From assembly GCF_043643765.1 (NCBI RefSeq), contig NZ_JBHZSP010000009.1:1-64000 (forward strand): 64,000 nucleotides of DNA, read 5' to 3'. Within the stretch, counting starts at the first letter, position 1. Every line of letters starts with the position of its first letter. The position numbers and the translations under genes were made by a program. Below are positions 34,422 through 44,219 of the stretch, piece after piece. Origin of the DNA: Marinomonas posidonica_A. Lineage in GTDB: Bacteria > Pseudomonadota > Gammaproteobacteria > Pseudomonadales > Marinomonadaceae. The notes under the pieces are model-generated. The model saw only the letters and a program-made list of their open reading frames with translations, did no database searches and was not told where the DNA came from.

Positions 34422-34853
34422 TTAGCCAGCATATATTAGGTGTTGTCCCCACAAAATCAAAGCATAGCGGCTAGCCTTACCAAGCACCACTAAGGGGATA
34501 AAATACCAAAGCGAGGTTCTAAAAACACCTGCGGCCAAAGCTATACCATCGCCTATAATGGGTAGCCAAGTAAAGAGCAAACTCCATACACCATAGCGAT
34601 TAAAGTAATATTCTGCTTTTATGTGCTTTTTTGAGTCAACGGGGAACCATCGGCGCCCTTCAAAACGAGTAAGGTAAGCACCAAGTATCCAAGTGGTTAC
34701 GGCCCCTAAACTATTCCCCATGGTTGCCCAGGTCCAAAGCAGAATAAGGCTAATGGTTTCTTGCGCCGCGTAAAACAGCAACAAGGCCTCAGAACCCAAA
34801 GGTAATACAGTGGCCGACAAAAATGATACGACCAAAATGGTGACATATTCCAA
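34422..34853 (-). CDS. YqaA-family membrane protein (DedA superfamily)
   Basis: This 143-residue protein has three to four membrane helices. VVSFLSATVLPLGSEALLLF and GNSLGAVTTWILGAYL match YqaA, and the conserved FNRYGVWSLLFTWLPIIGDGIALAAG is the SNARE-associated/DedA-type re-entrant segment. The frame begins with TTG at 34851-34853, and alignment to relatives supports this start, though the ribosome-binding site is poor. DedA-superfamily members help maintain membrane lipid distribution; YqaA function is unknown. Confidence 0.8.
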   Translation of the reverse strand: MEYVTILVVSFLSATVLPLGSEALLLFYAAQETISLILLWTWATMGNSLGAVTTWILGAYLTRFEGRRWFPVDSKKHIKAEYYFNRYGVWSLLFTWLPIIGDGIALAAGVFRTSLWYFIPLVVLGKASRYALILWGQHLIYAG

Positions 34854-35011
34854 GTTACTTCTTACCTTCTAACAGACTTTCGGGGTCATTCACCAAAACC
34901 ATGATCTAGCTCATGAAAATCGGCTAGCAATAATCATAAAAATAATTAATCCTACTAGCTGAATGAATTCTATATAACAAAATCAAGAGAGCCGAAGCAC
35001 GGAGGCAAACC

Positions 35012-36622
35012 ATGCTCAATCGCATAAATGATATCAAAATTCGCTATAAACTCTGGGCCATCATCGGTTTAATGTCACTGGGGACAACGGCGTTAATTTT
35101 GGTGTCGCTTTCGTCGCTTTTTTATAGCCACGTGGATGCACGTAAAGAACGCACAGCTGACATTCTCGACATTGTAAACACGTCTTTATTATCTCTTTAT
35201 CAACAACAAGAAAACAATCAAATATCCCCTCAACAGGCAAAGCAAGACGCCTTAACCCTTTTATCCGAGTTTCGTTATGGTGAAGAGCAAAGTGTTTGGG
35301 TATTGGAAAACAATGGGCGCGAATTAATCAACGCTCCAGCATCTTATGCTCATCAGCAGCCCCCAGCGTCTTTAACTGCAGCATTAAAAGCGTCACCAAA
35401 ATCAAACACGGCGCATCAAAACATTGAATTTCATTATCAAGATTCAACGGGGAATGAACACAGTATGATTGCCAGCGCCTTGGATTTTAAACCATGGCAA
35501 CTAACGATTATCACTACGACGTCCATGGATGCTGTCACGAACTTTTTTTTGGTGGCTCTAGTGGACTACGCCATTCTAGTGGGGATTTTAACCTTAGTCG
35601 TTGGCGGGACAGCCTTGTTTATTATTCATATGGTCACCACCCGTGTTACCAGTTTGTGCCATACCATGACAACCGTTCAGCACTCAGGCGATCTTACCCA
35701 GCGAGTGGAATTTAGCGGCAAAGATGAAATGGGCGCGATGGCAAAAGCATTCAACAGCATGATGAATGATTTTCAAAGCATCGTACGCAATGTCACGCAC
35801 TCCAGCGAAACCCTAGACGGCATTGTTGGGCAAACCAATAAGTCCACACAAAAAACCGTTGAAGGGGTGGCGCGCCAACTTTCGAACACAGATCAAGCCA
35901 CCGAATTAATGCAAAGTGTCATGACGTCAGTAGAAGAAGCATTAGGCATTGCTGAACAGGCAAAAAATAAAACACAAGAGCTTGGTCAACACTCAAAACA
36001 AGGCTTGGGTGTGATGGATAAAGCCAATCAAGACATTCAACGTCTCTCCCATGAAGTTGGTCAGGCTGCTCAACAAATACAAACCTTACGAGAAGAAGTC
36101 ACACACATTCACGAGCGGCTGGGCATCATTTCCGAAGTGGCCGAACAAACCAATTTATTGGCGTTAAATGCAGCCATTGAAGCAGCACGTGCGGGTGAAC
36201 AAGGACGTGGGTTTGCGGTAGTCGCAGACGAGGTTCGACATCTAGCCCAAAGATCCCAATTGGCCGCCACCGAAATCGGTGGTTTGATTAATCGTTTAAC
36301 ACAACAAACCGATACGGCGGTGGGCGTGATGGAGTCGGCACAAAGTACGGCCAACCAAGGTGCGAACCAAACCGCGGAAGCTGGGCAAGCCTTTTCAGAA
36401 ATTGCTGATGGGGTGATTTCCATTTCGCAATTAAACAGCCACATCAGTCAGGCAGCGGACCGCCAACACGAATCCTCTCAAACGGTTCACCAAGCCTTGG
36501 GCGACATTGCGGTGATTTGTCAGGAAAACAACAACAACTCAACCGACATTCGAACTTCGGTTGATCAATTACAAGACTGTGCGACACAGCTGCGCCAGCT
36601 GGTCCATCAATTCAGTATCTAA
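35012..36622 (+). CDS. methyl-accepting chemotaxis protein with periplasmic Cache domain
   Basis: This 536-residue chemoreceptor has TM1 at about 14-36, a periplasmic sCache_2-like domain at about 37-178 (FRYGEEQSVWVLENNGRELINAP), TM2 at about 180-202 and a HAMP domain to about 260. The cytoplasmic signalling region has the hairpin tip EQTNLLALNAAIEAARAGEQ. Such Cache domains often sense small organic acids. ACGGAGG lies seven bases before the ATG. It is followed by its own hairpin terminator. Confidence 0.92.
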   Translation: MLNRINDIKIRYKLWAIIGLMSLGTTALILVSLSSLFYSHVDARKERTADILDIVNTSLLSLYQQQENNQISPQQAKQDALTLLSEFRYGEEQSVWVLENNGRELINAPASYAHQQPPASLTAALKASPKSNTAHQNIEFHYQDSTGNEHSMIASALDFKPWQLTIITTTSMDAVTNFFLVALVDYAILVGILTLVVGGTALFIIHMVTTRVTSLCHTMTTVQHSGDLTQRVEFSGKDEMGAMAKAFNSMMNDFQSIVRNVTHSSETLDGIVGQTNKSTQKTVEGVARQLSNTDQATELMQSVMTSVEEALGIAEQAKNKTQELGQHSKQGLGVMDKANQDIQRLSHEVGQAAQQIQTLREEVTHIHERLGIISEVAEQTNLLALNAAIEAARAGEQGRGFAVVADEVRHLAQRSQLAATEIGGLINRLTQQTDTAVGVMESAQSTANQGANQTAEAGQAFSEIADGVISISQLNSHISQAADRQHESSQTVHQALGDIAVICQENNNNSTDIRTSVDQLQDCATQLRQLVHQFSI

Positions 36623-36629
36623 CAGCATG

Positions 36630-36661
36630 ATTGGGCGTTTCAGCCTGAGCAAACGCCCAAT
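36630..36661 (+). terminator. hairpin after the chemoreceptor gene
   Basis: ATTGGGCGTTT (36630-36640) pairs perfectly with AAACGCCCAAT (36651-36661) around a ten-base loop. The following CCTCCTCTTTAAT is T-rich but has no long run, so termination is likely but not certain. Confidence 0.7.
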
Positions 36662-36808
36662 CCTCCTCTTTAATAAACAAATAATTTGCAAACAGGCCGG
36701 TTTACGACTTTAACTTATTGGTGAGTTTCATTTTATTTGGGTATAGTGATCCAAAGGTTGTACGAAGAGTTCCTATTTTCATTACGCTATTAAAGGGTAG
36801 AAATAGAA

Positions 36809-39800
36809 ATGCCGTCCGATACGCAAAATACGCTCGACTCTCTTTATCAACACATTCAAGCGGTGATTTTATCGCGCCAGCACCCTGTCACTGGGCTCTT
36901 TCCTGCCAGCACCAGCATTAATAACCACGGGAATTATACCGATGCTTGGGTTCGTGATAATGTCTATAGTATCCAAGCCGTTTGGGCCTTATATTTGGCT
37001 TATAAACGTGCCTCTGATACCGATAAGCGGGCTCATGAGCTAGAGTTTGCTTGCATCAAGATGATGCGAGGCTTGCTGTTTGCTATGATGCGACAATCCC
37101 ACAAAGTGGAAGCCTTCAAACACAGTCTTGCCCCCAAAGACGCCTTACACGCCAAATACGACACGAAAACCGGTTTAGAAGCTGTCGCAGATGATGCTTG
37201 GGGGCATTTGCAAATCGATGCCACCAGCTTTTATTTGCTGATGATGGCGCAAATGACCAAAGCCGGCAGTAAAATCATTTTTTCTCGTGATGAATTCAAT
37301 TTTATTCAAAACCTAATCTATTACATTTCACGCACCTATCGCACGCCAGATTACGGCATCTGGGAACGTGGTAATAAGGTGAATAATGGCAAGGCTGAAA
37401 TCAATGCCAGTTCCGTTGGCATGGCCAAAGCCGCCATGGAAGCCATGGATGGTTTAAATCTGTTTGGTGATGACGGTCCTGAATGGGCCGTGGTTCACTC
37501 CTTTGCCGATGCGGTCGCACGGGCGGGTTCGGTTTTGCAATCATTATTACCGAAAGAGTCTCGCTCGAAAGAAGTGGATAGCGCTATTTTAAGCATCATT
37601 GGCTTTCCTGCTTTTGCCGTAAACGATGAAAAACTTACCCGACGAACTCGGCAAGAAATCCTCAATAAATTAGGCGGGGAATACGGTTGTAAACGCTTTC
37701 TTCTGGACGGCCACCAGTCCGTTTTGGAAGACAAAAACCGGATTCATTATGAATACGATGAGCTCATTAACTTTGAACACATTGAGTCAGAGTGGCCGCT
37801 GTTTTTTACTTACTTATACATCGATCGTCTGTTTGCACGTGATTGGGAAAGTGCCAATTATTATCGCCACAAACTCGAAACCCTAATGGTTGAAAAAGAC
37901 GGCCAAAAACTCTTACCTGAGCTCTACTATGTCCCGCAAGAGAACATCTTAGCGGAAAAAGAAAAGCCCGGTTCGCAACGTCGTTTGCCGAATGACAATT
38001 TACCGCTGGTGTGGGCGCAGAGCTTATACCTTGTCGGTAAAATGCTTGATGAAGAGCTGATTAAAACTGACGACCTAGACCCGCTAGGATTGCACAAAAT
38101 CCAACATAGAAAACATAAAATCACCACGTCTATGGTGATTTTGGCGCAAAACGATAAAGTCAAACAAAAGCTGATGGACGCGGGCTGCTTGTGCCAAACC
38201 CTTGAAGAAATTGCCCCTCTCAAAGCCATTACCGCGGAACAGCTGGTGACAACCTATCAACACTTGGGTGAATCCACTTCCCTCGGCTTAACCGGTCGTC
38301 CAAATCGCGCCCTCAATAGTTTGGCAACGTCACAGGCGTTTAGCATCAATAACGAGCATTATTTGTGTCTCTCTTGGATACAAAACGAAGACAAAGATTA
38401 CCGTAAGATTGACCCTGATTTGTTCCAAGCGCACATTCGAAATGAGCTTACCAGCTTAGCAAATCATTGGTATTACCAAGCCAACGCGGTGTTTACTATT
38501 TTAATTGACGAAGCCATCAGTGAAATGAGCAACAGTCATGAACTGTTTGAATTCATTCGTCTTTTACAAAAGCGTGAAAATGATGCTTATCGCGTCATCC
38601 CACAATCCGCTAAAAACGCATTCAAATCAGGCAATCGTCGCGTCATTACCATGAAGCCGAGTGACTCACTGCAGTTGGGCATTCAATTAAGCCATCATGA
38701 ACGCAGCTGGCCACTGGCGGACGATGATCAATACTTCTCCCTTGACCAAGAGCATGCCACGACCGACAACCTATTAGCGCAGTTGTCTGAACCCCCTTCT
38801 CTTAATCAAGCCGTACATTGCCTGACCTTGCTCGGGGAACGTAAAGCCTTGATGAATACCTTACCCAATTCAACGCCAGCCACGACTGCATACAAAGTAC
38901 TGCATAAAGTCTATTTGCAAACCCTTATCTCTGAGAACTGGCGTGCCGCTCGGCAACTCTATGCTCTGTTGATTACACCAACCACGGATCTAGCGACCTA
39001 CATCGCAGATATTACAGTAAGACAACGTTTCTTAGTTGTTGGCGAAACCCCAGACAGCGAGATTGAAATCAGCTCCCCCTTACATCAAGACGCCATTCTT
39101 GAAGCGATGAGAAAGACGTCCAGCAGTGCCATCAGTCTAGTTCTGTGTCATGAATTAATTGCCATCGCCGGTACCTTAATCCGCACTCAGCCAGACTTCT
39201 TTTCGGGGATCCGCACCATTCGCATTCATAACCTTGTAATGCTGTGTGCTCGCTACTTTGACCCAGAAGACTCCGCTCCTATCTATGATACTTTGGCTAA
39301 AGTATCTCCAAGCGCACTCTACTTTGCCCTTGAGCATGTGTTAAAACAAAAACACGACGAATTCGCCCACGTTGCCACCAGCTTGCGATACCACCACACC
39401 ACAGATGCCCAAGGGGCCCTAAAAGACATTGACTGGTTCGAGTGGCGCTCAGAGCAAGGCATGATTACCAAACTACCGGATAGTCTTTTGCTGCAATTTT
39501 GGGAAAGTCTAAGTCACGTCAATACTATTGTCTTTGGTGACTTACAAAGCAATACACGACTCGACTGCAAACGCGCTTTAAACTCCATGACACCTGGGGA
39601 AGACACCTTTGCCCTACTCGTCGAAGATCTCACCTCTGACATTCACCCTAGTTGGTATAAGAGTTTAATTTTTGAGGGCTTATACGCCTTCATTCAGTTC
39701 TGTCAGCAACACAAAAAATGTCAATTTGAGCAGGAGGTCAACCTTCCTGTATTAGTGTCTCAAGCCGCTATGGACTATGCTAAACAGTATCAGGCAGAAC

Positions 39801-39934
39801 ATCCTGAAGAAGATCAAATTGCAGCGGCCGTGGATGACTTTGCCCAGATCACACCAAGCAAAGCCAATCAGTTCTTGCGCTGGGCGGTCAGCAAGCTTCA
39901 TAGTCATCAGTACCAACATTCATCGAGTGAATAA
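36809..39934 (+). CDS. phosphorylase kinase alpha/beta-like protein (GH15-related)
   Basis: This 1041-residue protein is colinear, from memory, with animal phosphorylase kinase alpha/beta subunits over nearly the full length. Shared stretches include HPVTGLFPAS, DAWVRDNVYSIQAVW, KDALHAKYDT, DDAWGHLQIDATSFYLL, YGIWERGNKVNNGKAEINA, SSVGMAKAAMEA, SIIGFPAFAVND, the PELYYVP/LVWAQSLYL region (about 370-400), and a C-terminal MTPGED...FALLVEDL segment. The first 430 residues form the GH15 (glucoamylase-like) barrel; Glu186 in WERG sits where the general acid of glucoamylases lies. It is the first gene of an operon with glgB and glgX, so it likely binds or trims glycogen or regulates its turnover. 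No kinase gene is present. Confidence 0.85.
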   Translation: MPSDTQNTLDSLYQHIQAVILSRQHPVTGLFPASTSINNHGNYTDAWVRDNVYSIQAVWALYLAYKRASDTDKRAHELEFACIKMMRGLLFAMMRQSHKVEAFKHSLAPKDALHAKYDTKTGLEAVADDAWGHLQIDATSFYLLMMAQMTKAGSKIIFSRDEFNFIQNLIYYISRTYRTPDYGIWERGNKVNNGKAEINASSVGMAKAAMEAMDGLNLFGDDGPEWAVVHSFADAVARAGSVLQSLLPKESRSKEVDSAILSIIGFPAFAVNDEKLTRRTRQEILNKLGGEYGCKRFLLDGHQSVLEDKNRIHYEYDELINFEHIESEWPLFFTYLYIDRLFARDWESANYYRHKLETLMVEKDGQKLLPELYYVPQENILAEKEKPGSQRRLPNDNLPLVWAQSLYLVGKMLDEELIKTDDLDPLGLHKIQHRKHKITTSMVILAQNDKVKQKLMDAGCLCQTLEEIAPLKAITAEQLVTTYQHLGESTSLGLTGRPNRALNSLATSQAFSINNEHYLCLSWIQNEDKDYRKIDPDLFQAHIRNELTSLANHWYYQANAVFTILIDEAISEMSNSHELFEFIRLLQKRENDAYRVIPQSAKNAFKSGNRRVITMKPSDSLQLGIQLSHHERSWPLADDDQYFSLDQEHATTDNLLAQLSEPPSLNQAVHCLTLLGERKALMNTLPNSTPATTAYKVLHKVYLQTLISENWRAARQLYALLITPTTDLATYIADITVRQRFLVVGETPDSEIEISSPLHQDAILEAMRKTSSSAISLVLCHELIAIAGTLIRTQPDFFSGIRTIRIHNLVMLCARYFDPEDSAPIYDTLAKVSPSALYFALEHVLKQKHDEFAHVATSLRYHHTTDAQGALKDIDWFEWRSEQGMITKLPDSLLLQFWESLSHVNTIVFGDLQSNTRLDCKRALNSMTPGEDTFALLVEDLTSDIHPSWYKSLIFEGLYAFIQFCQQHKKCQFEQEVNLPVLVSQAAMDYAKQYQAEHPEEDQIAAAVDDFAQITPSKANQFLRWAVSKLHSHQYQHSSSE

Positions 39935-39957
39935 ATTGACTCTGGCTGGAGAATTGA

Positions 39958-42150
39958 ATGGATTTAGTCAAGCACGACTTGTTTCAAGATTTAGCGAAAA
40001 CGCAATGTGCCGACCCTTTTGGGTGTTTAGGACGTCACCAAGATCCAGTGACTCAACAGCAAACCTTGTATGTGTGGCAACCTGAAGCGGAGTCCGTTCT
40101 AGTTTTAGCCATTGATCAAGATAAAACTCTGATGCAAATGACGCCCTCTGAACTCAGTGGGCTCTTTACCGCCCCTTGGCCTGAGGACATTGGTCACACA
40201 CATTATCGACTAAAAATCCAATACCAAGATGGTAATCACCATACTATCGTCGATCCATATCAGTTTGCTGACAGCAGTTTCAAAGACCCTGAACACCACA
40301 CAGCGAATCTTTTTAAGAGCCAAGGAGCCATTCAGCGTAGTGCGTACATTCATGATGAACTAAGCATCCAAGGGGCTCGTTTTGCTGTCTACGCTCCGGC
40401 CGCTCGCTCTGTGTCTGTGGTGGGAGATTTTAATAGTTGGGATGGACGAGTTCACCCAATGTCGAGTAACGGCGATGGCATATGGCGCTTGTTTATACCA
40501 GACGTCAACCATGGCGCACGTTATAAATTTGAAATTCGCGCCCATGACGGTGAATTATTACCTCATCGTACGGACCCTTACGCACAACAGATTGAACAAT
40601 TCCCATCATTTGCCAGCATCACATGCTTTGACCGTCACCATGTTTGGACCGACTCAGACTGGCGTCAACGCTCCGTTGAGGATCTCTACGAGCGGCCCAT
40701 GAGCATTTATGAGGTACATATCGGTTCATGGCGTCGCAAACCAGACAATCAGCCGCTCAGCTATTTAGAACTCAAAGATCAGCTGGTGCCTTATGTTAAA
40801 AGCATGGGCTACACCCACGTAGAGTTATTGCCCATCACCGAATACCCTTTTGATGGCTCTTGGGGGTATCAACCCGTTGGGCTATATGCCGTGACATCAC
40901 GCTTTGGTCACCCTGAAGACTTTAAGGCTTTGGTTGATGCCTTTCACCACGCAGGCATTGGTGTAATTATGGATTGGGTGCCTGCGCATTTTCCGGCTGA
41001 CAGTCATGGTTTGGCGAATTTTGATGGCAGCAAACAATACGAGTACCCAGACCCAAAAAAGGGCTGGCATCCAGAATGGAACTCTTTAATCTATGATTTC
41101 GGCAAAGATCATGTGGTCAATTATTTAATCAGTAACGCGGTTTATTGGTTAGAAGAGTTTCATATTGATGGTTTACGCGTCGATGCTGTCGCCTCTATGT
41201 TATACCTTGATTACGCTCGCGAAGAAGGCGAATGGATTGCAAACCAAGACGGCGGCAATCACAACTATGAAGCCATCGCATTTCTGCGAAAACTTAATGA
41301 AACCATTTACCTTAATCACCCCAGATGTTTTACCGTGGCTGAGGAATCGACCGCTTTTCCTGGCGTTTCTAAACCAACCTTTATGAATGGCTTAGGCTTT
41401 GGTTTTAAGTGGAACATGGGGTGGATGAATGACACGCTAGATTACATGCAACGTGACCCGATTTATCGACAATATCATCAAGGCGCATTGAGCTTCAGCA
41501 TGGTGTACGCGTTTGATGAGCAATTCGTTTTGCCCATTTCCCATGATGAAGTCGTACACGGTAAGTACTCGATGATCGACAAGATGCCTGGCGATGCGTG
41601 GCAGAAATTTGCAAACTTGCGCGCCTTTTCGGCTTACATGTATTGTCATCCAGGTAAAAAACTAAACTTCATGGGAAATGAATTCGCGCAGGGACAAGAA
41701 TGGAGTCACGAACGATCACTCGACTGGCATTTACTCGACATTGCCTATCACAAGGCTCAACAGGATCTGACTAAAGACCTAAACCAACTTTATCAGCAAC
41801 AAGTCAGTTTGCATTGCGATCATTCTGCAGAGGGCTTTGAATGGATCAGTCATGATGACAACCAGAACAGTATTCTGGCCTTTGTACGACGCGCTAAAGA
41901 CACCTCTGAGCACCTTTTGGTGATTATTAATTTCACACCTACGCCTCATTATTACTATCGAATTGGTGTGCCCGAAGCAGGAAAATATCGAGTGATAATG
42001 AATACGGATGATGCCGTTTACCAAGGCAGCCAGTTTACCCAGCAATCAACCTATTCAACCGAGCCTATATCGCATCACGGCCGGGCGAATAGCGTCGAGC
42101 TACAGGTTCCCCCTTTGTGTGGACTAATTTTAACTTGGCAGCAGGATTGA
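39958..42150 (+). CDS. glgB: 1,4-alpha-glucan branching enzyme
   Basis: This 730-residue GH13 enzyme has an N-terminal CBM48 domain pair (FAVYAPAARSVSVVGDFNSWDG at about 140) and a catalytic barrel from about 240. Catalytic Asp is in GLRVDAVASMLYLDY, Glu in TVAEESTAFPGV, and the transition-state Asp region is PISHDEVVHGK. DWVPAHFP is the GlgB version of region I. It makes alpha-1,6 branches in glycogen. It starts 23 bases after the phosphorylase-kinase-like gene with GGAGA upstream, and is followed by glgX 28 bases later. Confidence 0.95.
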   Translation: MDLVKHDLFQDLAKTQCADPFGCLGRHQDPVTQQQTLYVWQPEAESVLVLAIDQDKTLMQMTPSELSGLFTAPWPEDIGHTHYRLKIQYQDGNHHTIVDPYQFADSSFKDPEHHTANLFKSQGAIQRSAYIHDELSIQGARFAVYAPAARSVSVVGDFNSWDGRVHPMSSNGDGIWRLFIPDVNHGARYKFEIRAHDGELLPHRTDPYAQQIEQFPSFASITCFDRHHVWTDSDWRQRSVEDLYERPMSIYEVHIGSWRRKPDNQPLSYLELKDQLVPYVKSMGYTHVELLPITEYPFDGSWGYQPVGLYAVTSRFGHPEDFKALVDAFHHAGIGVIMDWVPAHFPADSHGLANFDGSKQYEYPDPKKGWHPEWNSLIYDFGKDHVVNYLISNAVYWLEEFHIDGLRVDAVASMLYLDYAREEGEWIANQDGGNHNYEAIAFLRKLNETIYLNHPRCFTVAEESTAFPGVSKPTFMNGLGFGFKWNMGWMNDTLDYMQRDPIYRQYHQGALSFSMVYAFDEQFVLPISHDEVVHGKYSMIDKMPGDAWQKFANLRAFSAYMYCHPGKKLNFMGNEFAQGQEWSHERSLDWHLLDIAYHKAQQDLTKDLNQLYQQQVSLHCDHSAEGFEWISHDDNQNSILAFVRRAKDTSEHLLVIINFTPTPHYYYRIGVPEAGKYRVIMNTDDAVYQGSQFTQQSTYSTEPISHHGRANSVELQVPPLCGLILTWQQD

Positions 42151-42178
42151 TTCGGCGATTTAACAAGGAGAATTCAAG

Positions 42179-44215
42179 GTGAGCGCATATCAGGTGACCC
42201 AAGGCCAAACCTTTCCGTTGGGCCCTTCTATCCATCCCGATGGGATCAATTTCGCCGTGGTATCAGAAGACGCAAGTCAATTGTACCTATGCCTATTTGA
42301 TGAACATGACCAAGAATTGGAATGCATTCCCTTCATTGCCAAGCACAGAGGCATTTGGCAAATGCTCGTGTTGGGGTTAAAGGCGGGACAAAGATACGGC
42401 ATTCGAGCCGAAGGTCCATTTGAGCCGGAAAAACAACTCGTGTTTAACCCAGCCAAGCTGCTCATTGACCCTTACGCAAAAGCCCTAACCGATAAATTAG
42501 TTTGGCACCCAGATCAAGTTGCTATTACTGAACAAGGTGTGATCCAAGCACAAGACTCTGCTCATTGCGTGCCTAAATGTCTGGCCATAGAACCCAAGGT
42601 TCAAACCACACGACCTGCTAGAGTCAATGTGGCGAGCCATGAGCGCAGCCTATATGAACTGCACGTAAAAGGCTTTACCCAACAGCTGGACATTGACGAA
42701 CAACACAAGGGAAAATACTTAGGCGTCATTTCTCGCCCCGCGATTGCCCATTTACAGTCTCTCAATATCACCACCATTCAGTTGATGCCTTGCTTTACCT
42801 TTATGACCGAAAGGCATCTGCACCAGCTGGGGCTAAATAATTATTGGGGATACAACCCAATCAACTTTTTTACCCCAGAACCGTCCTATGCTCAAAACGA
42901 TGCGGTAGTCGAATTTCAAGCCATGATTGATGGACTCAGGGAGGCGGGATTCGAAGTTATTTTGGACGTGGTCTATAACCACACGGCTGAAAGCGAATTG
43001 GATCAATCTTGTGTCAGTTTTAGAGGGTTAGACAACGGACGCTATTACCGTCATCACGCGGGACAATACTTAAACTACACAGGCTGCGGAAACTGCTTCG
43101 ATACCTTTAACCCAGCCAGTATCCGCCTCATTTGTGACAGCATGCGTTATTGGGTGGATGTCATGGGCGTAGATGGTTTTCGCTTTGACTTAGGCGTGGA
43201 TCTAGGTCGAACTGACCATGACTTCAGCGCCAATGCGCCTTTACTGCAAGCCATCTTACAAGATCCAATCTTAAGCCAAACCTGTCTTGTCATGGAGCCT
43301 TGGGACATCGGCCCAAACGGTTACCAAGTCGGGCAATTCCCGAAGGGATTTTTAGAATGCAATGATAAATACCGCGACTCAGTGAAGCGGTTTTGGCATG
43401 GTGATTCAGGCATGATAGCCGAATTCGCCACACGGCTTTTAGGGTCAAGAGATTGTTTCCATAAAGGCCATAAGAGCGCGTTGAATTCCGTCAATTATAT
43501 TACCTATCATGACGGTTTTACGTTAGAGGATTTGGTGTCTTACGAGGCACGCCACAACCTTGCCAATATGGAAGACAATCGAGATGGTCATGGCGATAAC
43601 ATCAGTCAAAATTTCGGTATTGAAGGCGACACCCAAGACCCCGAAATACTGGCCTTGCGACTCAACCAGAAAATTTGCTTTCTTGCCACCTTATTATTAA
43701 GCCAAGGCACCCCTCACCTACTAGGCGGCGATGAGCTGTCTCACAGTCAACAAGGTAATAACAATGCCTACTGCCAAGACAATGACATCACTTGGCTCAA
43801 TTGGTCTAAAGCATCACAGAGCCAAATATTAAAAGACACCATCAGCCAACTCATGGCATTACGCAAAGCCTACCCTATTTTGGCCGAGGTACACCTTGAA
43901 GATGATGCTTTATTCCAGCATTTACCAGCCGACCAAGTGACTTGGCTAAATGAAAACAGTGACACTATGAGCCACGAAGATTGGCACACCCCGGATCGAC
44001 ATTTTATCGCCTTACTGTTAACCACGGCCAACCTCAGCAGTCGCTTATGGCTGATCTTTTACAACCAAGCAACGCCAATTAACCTGCCTTTTCCTTCCCT
44101 GTCAGACCAAGATCAGGAGGTGAAGGCCGAAGTGCTCTTTCAATCACCAAATGTTCAATTGACAGACAAACATGTTACTTGCTCAGGTGCCAGTGTGGCT
44201 TTAGTTAGGCTCTAA
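42179..44215 (+). CDS. glgX: glycogen debranching enzyme GlgX
   Basis: This 678-residue GH13 isoamylase-type enzyme has a CBM48-like N terminus (GINFAVVSEDASQLYLCLFDE). The barrel motifs are DVVYNHTAE, GFRFDLGVDLGR (nucleophile Asp), VMEPWDIGPNGYQVGQFP (acid Glu) and NYITYHDGFTLEDLVSY. It removes short alpha-1,6 branches left after phosphorylase action. Translation starts at GTG with AAGGAG upstream. It ends the three-gene operon; glgA, glgC and glgP are not in the window. Confidence 0.93.
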   Translation: MSAYQVTQGQTFPLGPSIHPDGINFAVVSEDASQLYLCLFDEHDQELECIPFIAKHRGIWQMLVLGLKAGQRYGIRAEGPFEPEKQLVFNPAKLLIDPYAKALTDKLVWHPDQVAITEQGVIQAQDSAHCVPKCLAIEPKVQTTRPARVNVASHERSLYELHVKGFTQQLDIDEQHKGKYLGVISRPAIAHLQSLNITTIQLMPCFTFMTERHLHQLGLNNYWGYNPINFFTPEPSYAQNDAVVEFQAMIDGLREAGFEVILDVVYNHTAESELDQSCVSFRGLDNGRYYRHHAGQYLNYTGCGNCFDTFNPASIRLICDSMRYWVDVMGVDGFRFDLGVDLGRTDHDFSANAPLLQAILQDPILSQTCLVMEPWDIGPNGYQVGQFPKGFLECNDKYRDSVKRFWHGDSGMIAEFATRLLGSRDCFHKGHKSALNSVNYITYHDGFTLEDLVSYEARHNLANMEDNRDGHGDNISQNFGIEGDTQDPEILALRLNQKICFLATLLLSQGTPHLLGGDELSHSQQGNNNAYCQDNDITWLNWSKASQSQILKDTISQLMALRKAYPILAEVHLEDDALFQHLPADQVTWLNENSDTMSHEDWHTPDRHFIALLLTTANLSSRLWLIFYNQATPINLPFPSLSDQDQEVKAEVLFQSPNVQLTDKHVTCSGASVALVRL

Positions 44216-44219
44216 AAAT

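Noticed and set aside
36718..36921. 67-codon open frame overlapping the start of the phosphorylase-kinase-like gene
   Set aside because: It is in another frame from the clear family N terminus and has no support of its own.
36809..39934. Eukaryotic contamination or misassembly as the source of the phosphorylase-kinase-like gene
   Set aside because: The gene has no introns, is preceded by a bacterial-type AAGGG site and sits 23 bases before glgB on the same strand, so it belongs to the bacterial operon.
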